Shown in pieces: positions 15,001-26,900 of a stretch of 64,000 nucleotides of DNA. The position numbers were made by a program, and so were the translations under genes. Every line of letters starts with the position of its first letter. The first letter of the stretch is position 1. The DNA is from Anomaloglossus baeobatrachus (Eukaryota; Chordata; Amphibia; Anura; Aromobatidae): the NCBI RefSeq assembly GCF_048569485.1, contig NW_027442061.1:1-64000 (forward strand), read 5' to 3'. Below the pieces are notes generated by a model. That model saw only the letters and a program-made list of their open reading frames with translations, made no database searches and was not told the DNA's origin.

Positions 15001-18000
15001 GAGGCACAGGGCTTAGCGGTTATACACTGTATAGAGGCACAGGGCTTAGCGGTTACACACTGTATAGAGGCACAGGGCTTAGCGGTTATACACTGTATAG
15101 AGGCACAGGGCTTAGTGGTTATACACTGTATAGAGGCACAGGGCTTAGTGGTTATACACTGTATAGAGGCACAGGGCTTAGTGGTTACACACTGTATAGA
15201 GGCACAGGGCTTAGTGGTTATACACTGTATAGAGGCACAGGGCTTAGTGGTTATACACTGTATAGAGGCACAGGGCTTAGTGGTTACACACTGTATAGAG
15301 GCACAGGGCTTAGTGGTTATACACTGTATAGAGGCACAGGGCTTAGTGGTTACACACTGTATAGAGGCACAGGGCTTAGTGGTTACACACTGTATAGAGG
15401 CACAGGGCTTAGTGGTTACACACTGTATAGAGGCACAGGGCTTAGTGGTTACACACTGTATAGAGGCACAGGGCTTAGTGGTTATACACTGTATAGAGGC
15501 AGGGCTTAGTGGTTACACACTGTATAGAGACACAGGGCTTAGTGGTTATACACTGTATAGAGGCAGGGCTTAGTGGTTACACACTGTATAGAGGCACAGG
15601 GCTTAGTGGTTACACACTGTATAGAGGCACAGGGCTTAGTGGTTATACACTGTATAGAGGGCACAGGGCTTAGTGGTTATACACTGTATAGAGGCACAGG
15701 GCTTAGTGGTTATACACTGTATAGGGGCACAGGGCTTAGTGGTTATACACTGTATAGAGGCACAGAGGCTTAGTGGTTACACACTGTATAGAGGCACAGG
15801 GCTTAGTGGTTACACACTGTATAGAGGCACAGGGCTTAGTGGTTACACACTGTATAGAGGCACAGGGCTTAGTGGTTACACACTGTATAGAGGCACAGGG
15901 CTTAGTGGTTATACACTGTATAGAGGCAGGGCTTAGTGGTTATACACTGTATAGAGGCACAGGGCATAGTGGTTACACACTGTATAGAGGCACAGGGCTT
16001 AGTGGTTATACACTGTATAGAGGCACAGGGCTTAGTGGTTACACACTGTATAGAGGCACAGGGCTTAGTGGTTACACACTGTATAGAGGCACAGGGCTTA
16101 GTGGTTATACACTGTATAGAGGCACAGGGCTTAGTGGTTATACACTGTATAGAGGCACAGGGCTTAGTGGTTACACACTGTATAGAGGCACAGGGCTTAG
16201 TGGTTACACACTGTATAGAGGCACAGGGCTTAGTGGTTACACACTGTATAGAGGCACAGGGCTTAGTGGTTACACACTGTATAGAGGCACAGGGCTTAGT
16301 GGTTACACACTGTATAGAGGCACAGGGCTTAGTGGTTATACACTGTATAGAGGCACAGGGCTTAGTGGTTACACACTGTATATAGGCACAGGGCTTAGTG
16401 GTTATACACTGTATAGAGGCACAGGGCTTAGTGGTTACACACTGTATAGAGGCACAGGGCTTAGTGGTTACACACTGTATAGAGGCACAGGGCTTAGTGG
16501 TTATACACTGTATAGAGGCACAGGGCTTAGTGGTTACACACTGTATATAGGCACAGGGCTTAGTGGTTATACACTGTATAGAGGCACAGGGCTTAGTGGT
16601 TACACACTGTATAGAGGCACAGGGCTTAGTGGTTATACACTGTATAGAGGCACAGGGCTTAGTGGTTATACACTGTATAGAGGCACAGGGCTTAGTGGTT
16701 ACACACTGTATAGAGGCACAGGGCTTAGTGGTTACACACTGTATAGAGGCACAGAGCTTAGTGGTTACACACTGTATAGAGGCACAGGGCTTAGTGGTTA
16801 CACACTGTATAGGGGCACAGGGCTTAGTGGTTACACACTGTATAGAGGCACAGGGCTTAGTGATTACACACTGTATAGAGGCACAGGGCTTAGTGGTTAC
16901 ACACTGTATAGGGGCACATGGCTTAGTGGTTACACACTGTATAGAGACACAGGGCTTAGTGGTTACACACTGTATAGAGGCACAGGGCTTAGTGGTTACA
17001 CACTGTATAGAGGCACAGGGCTTAGTGGTTATACACTGTATAGAGGCACAGGGCTTAGTGGTTACACACTGTATAGAGGCACAGGGCTTAGTGGTTACAC
17101 ACTGTATAGGGGCACAGGGATTAGTGGTTACACACTGTATAGAGGCACAGGGCTTAGTGGTTATACACTGTATAGAGGCACAGGGCTTAGTGGTTATACA
17201 CTGTATAGAGGCACAGGGCTTAGTGGTTATACACTGTATAGAGGCACAGGGCTTAGTGGTTACACACTGTATAGAGGCACAGGGCTTAGTGGTTATACAC
17301 TGTATAGAGGCACAGGGCTTAGTGGTTACACACTGTATAGAGGCACAGGGCTTAGTGGTTACACACTGTATAGAGGCACAGGGCTTAGTGGTTATACACT
17401 GTATAGAGGCACAGGGCTTAGTGGTTACACACTGTATAGAGGCACAGGGCTTAGTGGTTACACACTGTATAGAGGCACAGGGCTTAGTGGTTACACACTG
17501 TATAGAGGCACAGGGCTTGGTGGTTATACACTGTATAGAGGCACAGGGCTTAGTGGTTATACACTGTATAGAGGCACAGGGCTTAGTGGTTACACACTGT
17601 ATAGAGGCACAGGGCTTAGTGGTTATACACTGTATAGAGGCACAGAGCTTAGTGGTTACACACTGTATAGAGGCACAGGGCTTAGTGGTTACACACTGTA
17701 TAGAGGCACAGGGCTTAGTGGTTACACACTGTATAGAGGCACAGGGCTTAGTGGTTACACACTGTATAGAGGCACTGGGCTTAGTGGTTACACACTGTAT
17801 AGGGGCACAGGGCTTAGTGGTTACACACTGTATAGAGGCACAGGGCTTAGTGGTTACACACTGTATAGGGGCACAGGGCTTAGTGGTTACACACTGTATA
17901 GAGGCACAGGGCTTAGTGGTTACACACTGTATAGGGGCACAGGGCTGTTATACACTGTATAGAGGCACAGAGCTTAGTGGTTACACACTGTATAGAGGCA

Positions 18001-20724
18001 CAGGGCTTAGTGGTTACACACTGTATAGAGGCACAGGGCTTAGTGGTTACACACTGTATAGAGGCACAGGGCTTAGTGGTTACACACTGTATAGAGGCAC
18101 TGGGCTTAGTGGTTACACACTGTATAGGGGCACAGGGCTTAGTGGTTACACACTGTATAGAGGCACAGGGCTTAGTGGTTATACACTGTATAGAGGCACA
18201 GGGCTTAGTGGTTACACACTGTATAGAGGCACAGGGCTTAGTGGTTACACACTGTATAGAGGCACAGGGCTTAGTGGTTATACACTGTATAGAGGCACAG
18301 GGCTTAGTGGTTACACACTGTATAGAGGCACAGGGCTTAGTGGTTATACACTGTATAGAGGCACAGGGCTTAGTGGTTACACACTGTATAGAGGCACAGG
18401 GCTTAGTGGTTATACACTGTATAGAGGCACAGGGCTTAGTGGTTACACACTGTATAGAGGCACAGGGCTTAGTGGTTACACACTGTATAGAGGCACAGGG
18501 CTTAGTGCTTATACACTGTATAGAGGCACAGGGCTTAGTGGTTATACACTGTATAGAGGCACAGGGCTTAGTGGTTATACACTGTATAGAGGCACAGGGC
18601 TTAGTGGTTATACACTGTATAGAGGCACAGGGCTTAGTGGTTACACACTGTATAGAGGCACAGGGCTTAGTGGTTATACACTGTATAGAGGCACAGGGCT
18701 TAGTGGTTACACACTGTATAGAGGCACAGGGCTTAGTGGTTATACACTGTATAGAGGCACAGGGCTTAGTGGTTACACACTGTATAGAGGCACAGGGCTT
18801 AGTGGTTACACACTGTATAGAGGCACAGGGCTTAGTGCTTATACACTGTATAGAGGCACAGGGCTTAGTGGTTACACACTGTATAGAGGCACAGGGCTTA
18901 GTGGTTACACACTGTATAGAGGCACAGGGCTTAGTGGTTACACACTGTATAGAGGCACAGGGCTTAGTGGTTATACACTGTATAGAGGCACAGGGCTTAG
19001 TGGGTACACACTGTATAGAGGCACAGGGCTTAGTGGTTACACACTGTATAGAGGCACAGGGCTTAGTGGTTACACACTGTATAGAGGCACAGGGCTTAGT
19101 GGTTACACACTGTATAGGGGCACAAGGCTTAGTGGTTACACACTGTATAGAGGCACAGGGCTTAGTGGTTACACACTGTATAGAGGCACAGGGCTTAGTG
19201 GTTACACACTGTATAGAGGCACAGGGCTTAGTGGTTACACACTGTATAGAGGCACAGAGCTTAGTGGTTACACACTGTATAGAGGCACAGGGCTTAGTGG
19301 TTACACACTGTATAGAGGCACAGGGCTTAGTGGTTACACACTGTATAGAGGCACAGGGCTTAGTGGTTATACACTGTATAGGGGCACAGGGCTTAGTGGT
19401 TACACACTGTATAGAGACACATGGCTTAGTGGTTACACACTGTATAGAGGTACAGGGCTTAGTGGTTATACACTGTATAGAGGCACAGGGCTTAGTGGTT
19501 ACACACTGTATAGAGGCACAGGGCTTAGTGGTTATACACTGTATAGAGGCACAGGGCTTAGTGGTTACACACTGTATAGAGGCACAGGGCTTAGTGGTTA
19601 CACACTGTATAGAGGCACAGGGCTTAGTGGTTACACACTGTATAGAGGCACAGGGCTTAGTGGTTATACACTGTATAGAGGCACAGGGCTTAGTGGTTAC
19701 ACACTGTATAGAGGCACAGGGCTTAGTGGTTACACACTGTATAGAGGCACAGGGCTTAGTGGTTACACACTGTATAGAGGCACAGGGCTTAGTGGTTATA
19801 CACTGTATAGAGGCACAGGGCTTAGTGGTTATACACTGTATAGAGGCACAGGGCTTAGTGGTTATACACTGTATAGAGGCACAGGGCTTAGTGGTTATAC
19901 ACTGTATAGAGGCACAGGGCATAGTGGTTATACACTGTATAGAGGCACAGGGCTTAGTGGTTATACACTGTATAGAGGCACAGGGCTTAGTGGTTATACA
20001 CTGTATAGAGGCACAGGGCTTAGTGGTTATACACTGTATAGAGGCACAGGGCTTAGTGGTTATACACTGTATAGAGGCACAGGGCTTAGTGGTTACACAC
20101 TGTATAGAGGCACAGGGCTTAGTGGTTACACACTGTATAGAGGCACAGGGCTTAGTGGTTACACACTGTATAGAGGCACAGGGCTTAGTGGTTACATACT
20201 GTATAGAGGCACAGGGCTTAGTGGTTATACACTGTATAGAGGCACAGGGCTTAGTGGTTACACACTGTATAGAGGCACAGGGCTTAGTGGTTATACACTG
20301 TATAGAGGCACAGGGCTTAGTGGTTATACACTGTATAGAGGCACAGGGCTTAGTGGTTATACACTGTATAGAGGCACAGGGCTTAGTGGTTACACACTGT
20401 ATAGAGGCACAGGGCTTAGTGGTTACACACTGTATAGAGGCACAGGGCTTAGTGGTTACACACTGTATAGAGGCACAGGGCTTAGTGGTTACATACTGTA
20501 TAGAGGCACAGGGCTTAGTGGTTATACACTGTATAGAGGCACAGGGCTTAGTGGTTACACACTGTATAGAGGCACAGGGCTTAGTGGTTACACACTGTAT
20601 AGAGGCACAGGGCTTAGTGGTTATACACTGTATAGAGGCACAGGGCTTAGTGGTTATACACTGTATAGAGGCACAGGGCTTAGTGGTTATACACTGTATA
20701 GAGGCACAGGGCTTAGTGGTTATA
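1..20724 (+). repeat. 33-bp minisatellite array, about 630 units, receptor intron 1
   Basis: An uninterrupted head-to-tail array of a 33-bp unit (a typical unit is 107-139). It starts before the window and stops about 80 bp before receptor exon 2. The commonest variable site is T or C in GGTTATACAC versus GGTTACACAC. Rarer variants are AGAGAC, ATAGGGGC, TATATAGG and CACAGAGC. One-base length changes (for example near 279, 875, 2330, 4558, 4820) are rare, so three-frame open reading runs for kilobases. These frames are artefacts of 33 = 3 x 11 with no stop in some frames; the 11-residue translation resembles no protein I know. Rare variants reveal higher-order structure (see findings). No gene, promoter or transposon is visible inside it. 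Confidence 0.97.
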
Positions 20725-20803
20725 CCTGCGCTTACTCCTGTGGCTATAACGTCTTCCCGGCGATCGATGACATGTGATTGGTCGTCTATTTCTTCTCATT
20801 TAG

Positions 20804-20940
20804 GTTCTGTGGTGAATGAAGAAGTGCGACTGGTGAATGAATTATTCTCAAATTATGATAAAATGTCCCGACCCGTCAAATCCATCAAAGACATCATCGA
20901 AGTCAAACTGAAGCTCACGCTGACCAACCTCATCTCCCTG
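20804..20940 (+). CDS. CHRNE: Receptor exon 2: N-terminal helix and first beta strand
   Basis: 137 bp, phase 1 at the left, encoding the mature N-terminus ([15 protein letters not shown]) and LTLTNLISL, a signature of muscle non-alpha subunits. The acceptor TTCTTCTCATTTAG lies at 20790-20803. The donor is a weak-looking CTG|GTATTT. Only about 80 bp separate the exon from the 20-kb minisatellite to its left. Confidence 0.93.
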
Positions 20941-23900
20941 GTATTTCATCATTAACATCAGCGGACTCATCCTAGCAGCACAGAGTATTTCAGGAGAGGA
21001 GTGTGTGGATCTAGTGATTACACAAGGAGAACCAGCAGCAGCACAGAGTATTTCAGGAGAGGAGTGTGTGGATCTAGTGATTACACAAGGAGAACCAGCA
21101 GCAGCACAGAGTATTTCAGGAGAGGAGTGTGTGGATCTAGTGATTACACAAGGAGAACCAGCAGCAGCACAGAGTATTTCAGGAGAGGAGTGTGTGGATC
21201 TAGTGATTACACAAGGAGAACCAGCAGCAGCACAGAGTATTTCAGGAAAGGAGGTCGCTAATTACAGCCCGGGAAATTACAGGTTGGGATAACATAGAAG
21301 AAACAGGGACCTCAGCAGGGCAGAGTATTTCAGGAGAAATGTCTTTCAACTCAGTGAGAGGGTAATAGTTTGAGAGTTACATTGTGGAAATAGCAAGGTC
21401 CTCCCTGCAGCCCTGAGTATTTCAGGTAGGAGGTCACAGATGGGAAGGAGTTGACTCCTCAGCAGCACAGAGTATTTCAGGTAAGAGATTACACACAGGA
21501 AGGAGTTGACTCCTCAGCAGTACAGAGTATTTCAGGTAGGAGAGGTGGTTACACACAGGAAGGAGTTGACTCCTCAGCAGTACAGAGTATTTCAGGAGAA
21601 ATGTCTTCAAACTCAGTGAGAGGGTAACAGTTTGAGAGTTACATAGTGGAAATAGCAAGGTCCTCCCTGCAGCCTAGAGTATTTCAGGTAGGAGGTGACA
21701 CACAGTAAGGAGTAGACTCCTCTGCAGCACAGAGTATTTCAGGAGATACGTATTACAAGGTGAAAACATCAATGTTCTTCATAAAAATATTGTTGGGAAG
21801 TCACAACCCAAATTACTTAGTGGATGCATTGACATTTGCTTCACTGTTCCTATTTTATTTTTGATTTTTTTTACTAGAATGAAAAGGAAGAGACGATGAC
21901 GACCAATGTGTGGCTGCTGCTGGTAAGGAAACCGACCGTGGAGTCAGATAACCTAATATTACACTCACAAATGCATGAAGGGTTTCTAGATTCTTCAATC
22001 AGGGATAAAAGTTTAGTCTTCCTGAAACTCCAAATCCCCTGCATAGACATTAAACTAAAACTTAAATTCTGGTTATTTGTGAGCTCAGGAGCTTAGTGTA
22101 TACTGTTTTAATTTAAGGTATAAATGATATAACGTAAGCTCCTGAGCTCCCTCTAGTGGAATGGTACAGTATGCTCCTGAGCTCCCTCTAGTGGAATGGT
22201 ACAGTATGCTCCTGAGCTTCCTCTAGTGGAATGGTACAGTATGCTCCTGAGCTCCCTCTAGTGGAATGGTACAGTATGCTCCTGAGCTCTCTCTAGTGGA
22301 ATGGTACAGTATGCTCCTGAGCTCCCTCTAGTGGAATGGTACAGTATGGTCCTGAGCTCCCTCTAGTGGAATGGTACAGTATGCTCCTGAGCTTCCTCTA
22401 GTGGAATGGTACAGTATGCTCCTGAGCTCCCTCTAGTGGAATGGTACAGTATGGTCCTGAGCTCCCTCTAGTGGAATGGTACAGTATGCTCCTGAGCTCC
22501 CTCTAGTGGAACGGTACAGTATGCTCCTGAGCTCCCTCTAGTGGAATGGTACAGTATGCTCCTGAGCTCCCTCTAGTGGAATGGTACAGTATGCTCCTGA
22601 GCTCCCTCTAGTGGAATGGTACAGTATGCTCCTGAGCTCCCTCTAGTGGAATGGTACAGTATGCTCCTGAGCTCCCTCTAGTGGAACGGTACAGTATGGT
22701 CCTGAGCTCCCTCTAGTGGAATGGTACAGTAAGCTCCTGAGCTCCCTCTAGTGGAATGGTACAGTATGCTCCTGAGCTCCCTCTAGTGGAATGGTACAGT
22801 ATGATCCTGAGCTCCCTCTAGTGGAATGGTACAGTATGCTCCTGAGCTCCCTCTAGTGGAATGGTACAGTATGCTGCTGATCTCCCTCTAGTGGAATGGT
22901 ACAGTATGCTCCTGAGCTCCCTCTAGTGGAATGGTACAGTATGCTCCTGAGCTCCCTCTAGTGGAATGGTACAGTATGCTCCTGAGCTCCCTCTAGTGGA
23001 ATGGTACAGTATGCTCCTGAGCTCCCTCTAGTGGAATGGTACAGTATACTCCTGAGCTCCCTCTAGTGGAATGGTACAGTATGCTCCTGAGCTCCCTCTA
23101 GTGGAATGGTACAGTATGCTCCTGAGCTCCCTCTAGTGGAATGGTACAGTATGGTCCTGAGCTCCCTCTAGTGGAATGGTACAGTATGGTCCTGAACTAC
23201 CTCTAGTGGAATGGTACAGTATGGTCCTGAGCTCCCTCTAGTGGAATGGTACAGTATGCTCCTGATCTCCCTCTAGTGGAATGGTACAGTATGCTCCTGA
23301 GCTCCCTCTAGTGGAATGGTACAGTATGCTCCTGAGCTCCCTCTAGTGGAATGGTACAGTATGCTCCTGAGCTCCCTCTAGTGGAATGGTACAGTATGCT
23401 CCTGAGCTCCCTCTAGTGGAATGGTACAGTATGCTCCTGAGCTCCCTCTAGTGGAATGGTACAGTATGCTCCTGAGCTCCCTCTAGTGGAATGGTACAGT
23501 ATGCTCCTGAGCTCCCTCTAGTGGAATGGTACAGTATGCTCCTGAGCTCCCTCTAGTGGAATGGTACAGTATGGTCCTGAGCGCCCTCTAGTGGAATGGT
23601 ACAGTATGCTCCTGAGCTCCCTCTAGTGGAATGGTACAGTATGCTCCTGAGCGCCCTCTAGTGGAATGGTACAGTATGCTCCTGAGCTCCCTCTAGTGGA
23701 ATGGTACAGTATGCTCCTGAGCTCCCTCTAGTGGAATGGTACAGTATACTCCTGAGCTCCCTCTAGTGGAATGGTACAGTATGCTCCTGAGCGCCCTCTA
23801 GTGGAATGGTACAGTATGGTCCTGAGCTCCCTCTAGTGGAATGGTACAGTATGCTCCTGAGCTCCCTCTAGTGGAATGGTACAGTATGCTCCTGAGCTCC

Positions 23901-26900
23901 CTCTAGTGGAATGGTACAGTATGCTCCTGAGCTCCCTCTAGTGGAATGGTACAGTATGCTCCTGAGCTCCCTCTAGTGGAATGGTACAGTATGCTCCTGA
24001 ACTCCCTCTAGTGGAATGATACAGTATGCTCCTGAGCTCCCTCTAGTGGAATGGTACAGTATGCTCCTGAACTCCCTCTAGTGGAATGGTACAGTATGCT
24101 CCTGAGCTCCCTCTAGTGGAATGGTACAGTATGGTCCTGAGCTCCCTCTAGTGGAATGGTACAGTATGCTCCTGAGCTCCCTCTAGTGGAATGGTACAGT
24201 ATGCTCCTGAGCTCACTCTAGTGGAATGGTACAGTATGGTCCTGAGCTCCCTCTAGTGGAATGGTACAGTATGCTCCTGAGCTCCCTCTAGTGGAATGGT
24301 ACAGTATGCTCCTGAGCTCCCTCTAGTGGAATGGTACAGTATGCTCCTGAGCGTCCTCTAGTGGAATGGTACAGTATGCTCCTGAGCTCCCTCTAGTGGA
24401 ATGGTACAGTATGCTCCTGAGCTCCCTCTAGTGGAATGGTACAGTATGGTCCTGAGCTCCCTCTAGTGGAATGGTACAGTATGCTCCTGAGCTCCCTCTA
24501 GTGGAATGGTACAGTATGGTCCTGAGCTCCCTCTAGTGGAATGGTACAGTATGCTCCTGAGCTCCCTCTAGTGGAATGGTACAGTATGGTCCTGAGCTCC
24601 CTCTAGTGGAATGGTACAGTATGCTCCTGAGCTCCCTCTAGTGGAATGGTACAGTATGGTCCTGAGCGCCCTCTAGTGGAATGGTACAGTATGCTCCTGA
24701 ACTCCCTCTAGTGGAATGGTACAGTATGCTCCTGAGCTCCCTCTAGTGGAATGGTACAGTATGCTCCTGAGCTCCCTATAGTGGAATGGTACAGTATGCT
24801 CCTGAGCGCCCTCTAGTGGAATGGTACAGTATGGTCCTGAGCTCCCTCTAGTGGAATGGTACAGTATGCTCCTGAGCTCCCTCTAGTGGAATGGTACAGT
24901 ATGGTCCTGAGCTCCCTCTAGTGGAATGGTACAGTATGCTCCTGAGCTCCCTCTAGTGGAATGGTACAGTATGGTCCTGAGCTCCCTCTAGTGGAATGGT
25001 ACAGTATGGTCCTGAGCTCCCTCTAGTGGAATGGTACAGTATGCTCCTGAGCTCCCTCTAGTGGAATGGTACAGTATGCTCCTGAGCGCCCTCTAGTGGA
25101 ATGGTACAGTATGCTCCTGAGCTCCCTCTAGTGGAATGGTACAGTATGCTCCTGAGCTCCCTCTAGTGGAATGGTACAGTATGCTCCTGAGCTCCCTCTA
25201 GTGGAATGGTACAGTATGCTCCTGAGCTCCCTCTAGTGGAATGGTACAGTATGCTCCTGAGCGCCCTCTAGTGGAATGGTACAGTATGCTCCTGAGCTCC
25301 CTCTAGTGGAATGGTACAGTATGCTCCTGAGCTCCCTCTAGTGGAATGGTACAGTATGCTCCTGAGCTCCCTCTAGTGGAATGGTACAGTATGGTCCTGA
25401 GCTCCCTCTAGTGGAATGGTACAGTATGCTCCTGAGCTCCCTCTAGTGGAATGGTACAGTATGCTCCTGAGCGCCCTCTAGTGGAATGGTACAGTATGCT
25501 CCTGAGCTCCCTCTAGTGGAATGGTACAGTATGGTCCTGAACTCCCTCTAGTGGAATGGTACAGTATGGTCCTGAGCTCCCTCTAGTGGAATGGTACAGT
25601 ATGCTCCTGAGCTCCCTCTAGTGGAATGGTACAGTATGCTCCTGAGCTCCCTCTAGTGGAATGGTACAGTATGGTCCTGAACTCCCTCTAGTGGAATGGT
25701 ACAGTATGGTCCTGAGCTCCCTCTAGTGGAATGGTACAGTATACTCCTGAGCTCCCTCTAGTGGAATGGTACAGTATGCTCCTGAGCTCCCTCTAGTGGA
25801 ATGGTACAGTATGCTCCTGAGCTCCCTCTAGTGGAATGGTACAGTATGCTCCTGATCTCCCTCTAGTGGAATGGTACAGTATGCTCCTGAGCTCCCTCTA
25901 GTGGAATGGTACAGTATGCTCCTGAGCTCCCTCTAGTGGAATGGTACAGTATGCTCCTGAGCTCCCTCTAGTGGAATGGTACAGTATGCTCCTGAGCTCC
26001 CTCTAGTGGAATGGTACAGTATGCTCCTGAGCTCCCTCTAGTGGAATGGTACAGTATGCTCCTGAGCTCCCTCTAGTGGAATGGTACAGTATGCTGCTGA
26101 GCTCCCTATAGTGGAATGGTACAGTATGCTCCTGAGCTCCCTCTAGTGGAATGGTACAGTATGCTCCTGAGCTCCCTATAGTGGAATGGTACAGTATGCT
26201 CCTGAGCTCCCTCTAGTGGAATGGTACAGTAAGCTCCTGAGCTCCCTCTAGTGGAATGGTACAGTATGCTCCTGAGCTCCCTCTAGTGGAATGGTACAGT
26301 ATGCTCCTGAGCTCCCTCTAGTGGAATGGTACAGTATGCTCCTGAGCTCCCTCTAGTGGAATGGTACAGTATGCTCCTGAGCTCCCTCTAGTGGAATGGT
26401 ACAGTATGCTCCTGAGCTCCCTCTAGTGGAATGGTACAGTATGCTCCTGAGCTCCCTCTAGTGGAATGGTACAGTATGCTCCTGAGCTCCCTCTAGTGGA
26501 ATGGTACAGTATGCTCCTGAGCTCCCTATAGTGGAATGGTACAGTATGCTCCTGAGCTCCCTCTAGTGGAATGGTACAGTAAGCTCCTGAGCTCCCTCTA
26601 GTGGAATGGTACAGTATGCTCCTGAGCTCCCTCTAGTGGAATGGTACAGTATGCTCCTGAGCTCCCTCTAGTGGAATGGTACAGTATGCTCCTGAGCTCG
26701 CTCTAGTGGAATGGTACAGTAAGCTCCTGAGCGCCCTCTAGTGGAATGGTACAGTATGCTCCTGAGCTCCCTCTAGTGGAATGGTACAGTAAGCTCCTGA
26801 GCTCCCTCTAGTGGAATGGTACAGTATGCTCCTGAGCTCCCTCTAGTGGAATGGTACAGTATGCTCCTGAGCTCCCTCTAGTGGAATGGTACAGTATGCT

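Noticed and set aside
1-20724. CRISPR array
   Set aside because: Units are contiguous near-identical tandem copies with no unique spacers, and the window is eukaryotic.
1-20724. Centromeric or telomeric satellite
   Set aside because: The array lies inside an intron of a spliced gene, has no telomere hexamer, and its unit is far shorter than a nucleosomal satellite; a centromere cannot be claimed from this.
310-20955. Very long open frames (up to 1404 codons) across the 33-bp array, one of which runs into receptor exon 2
   Set aside because: The unit is 33 bp without stops in some frames, so openness is automatic; several frames are open on both strands with no start context. The run into exon 2 passes through a good splice acceptor, so the exon, not the fusion, is real.
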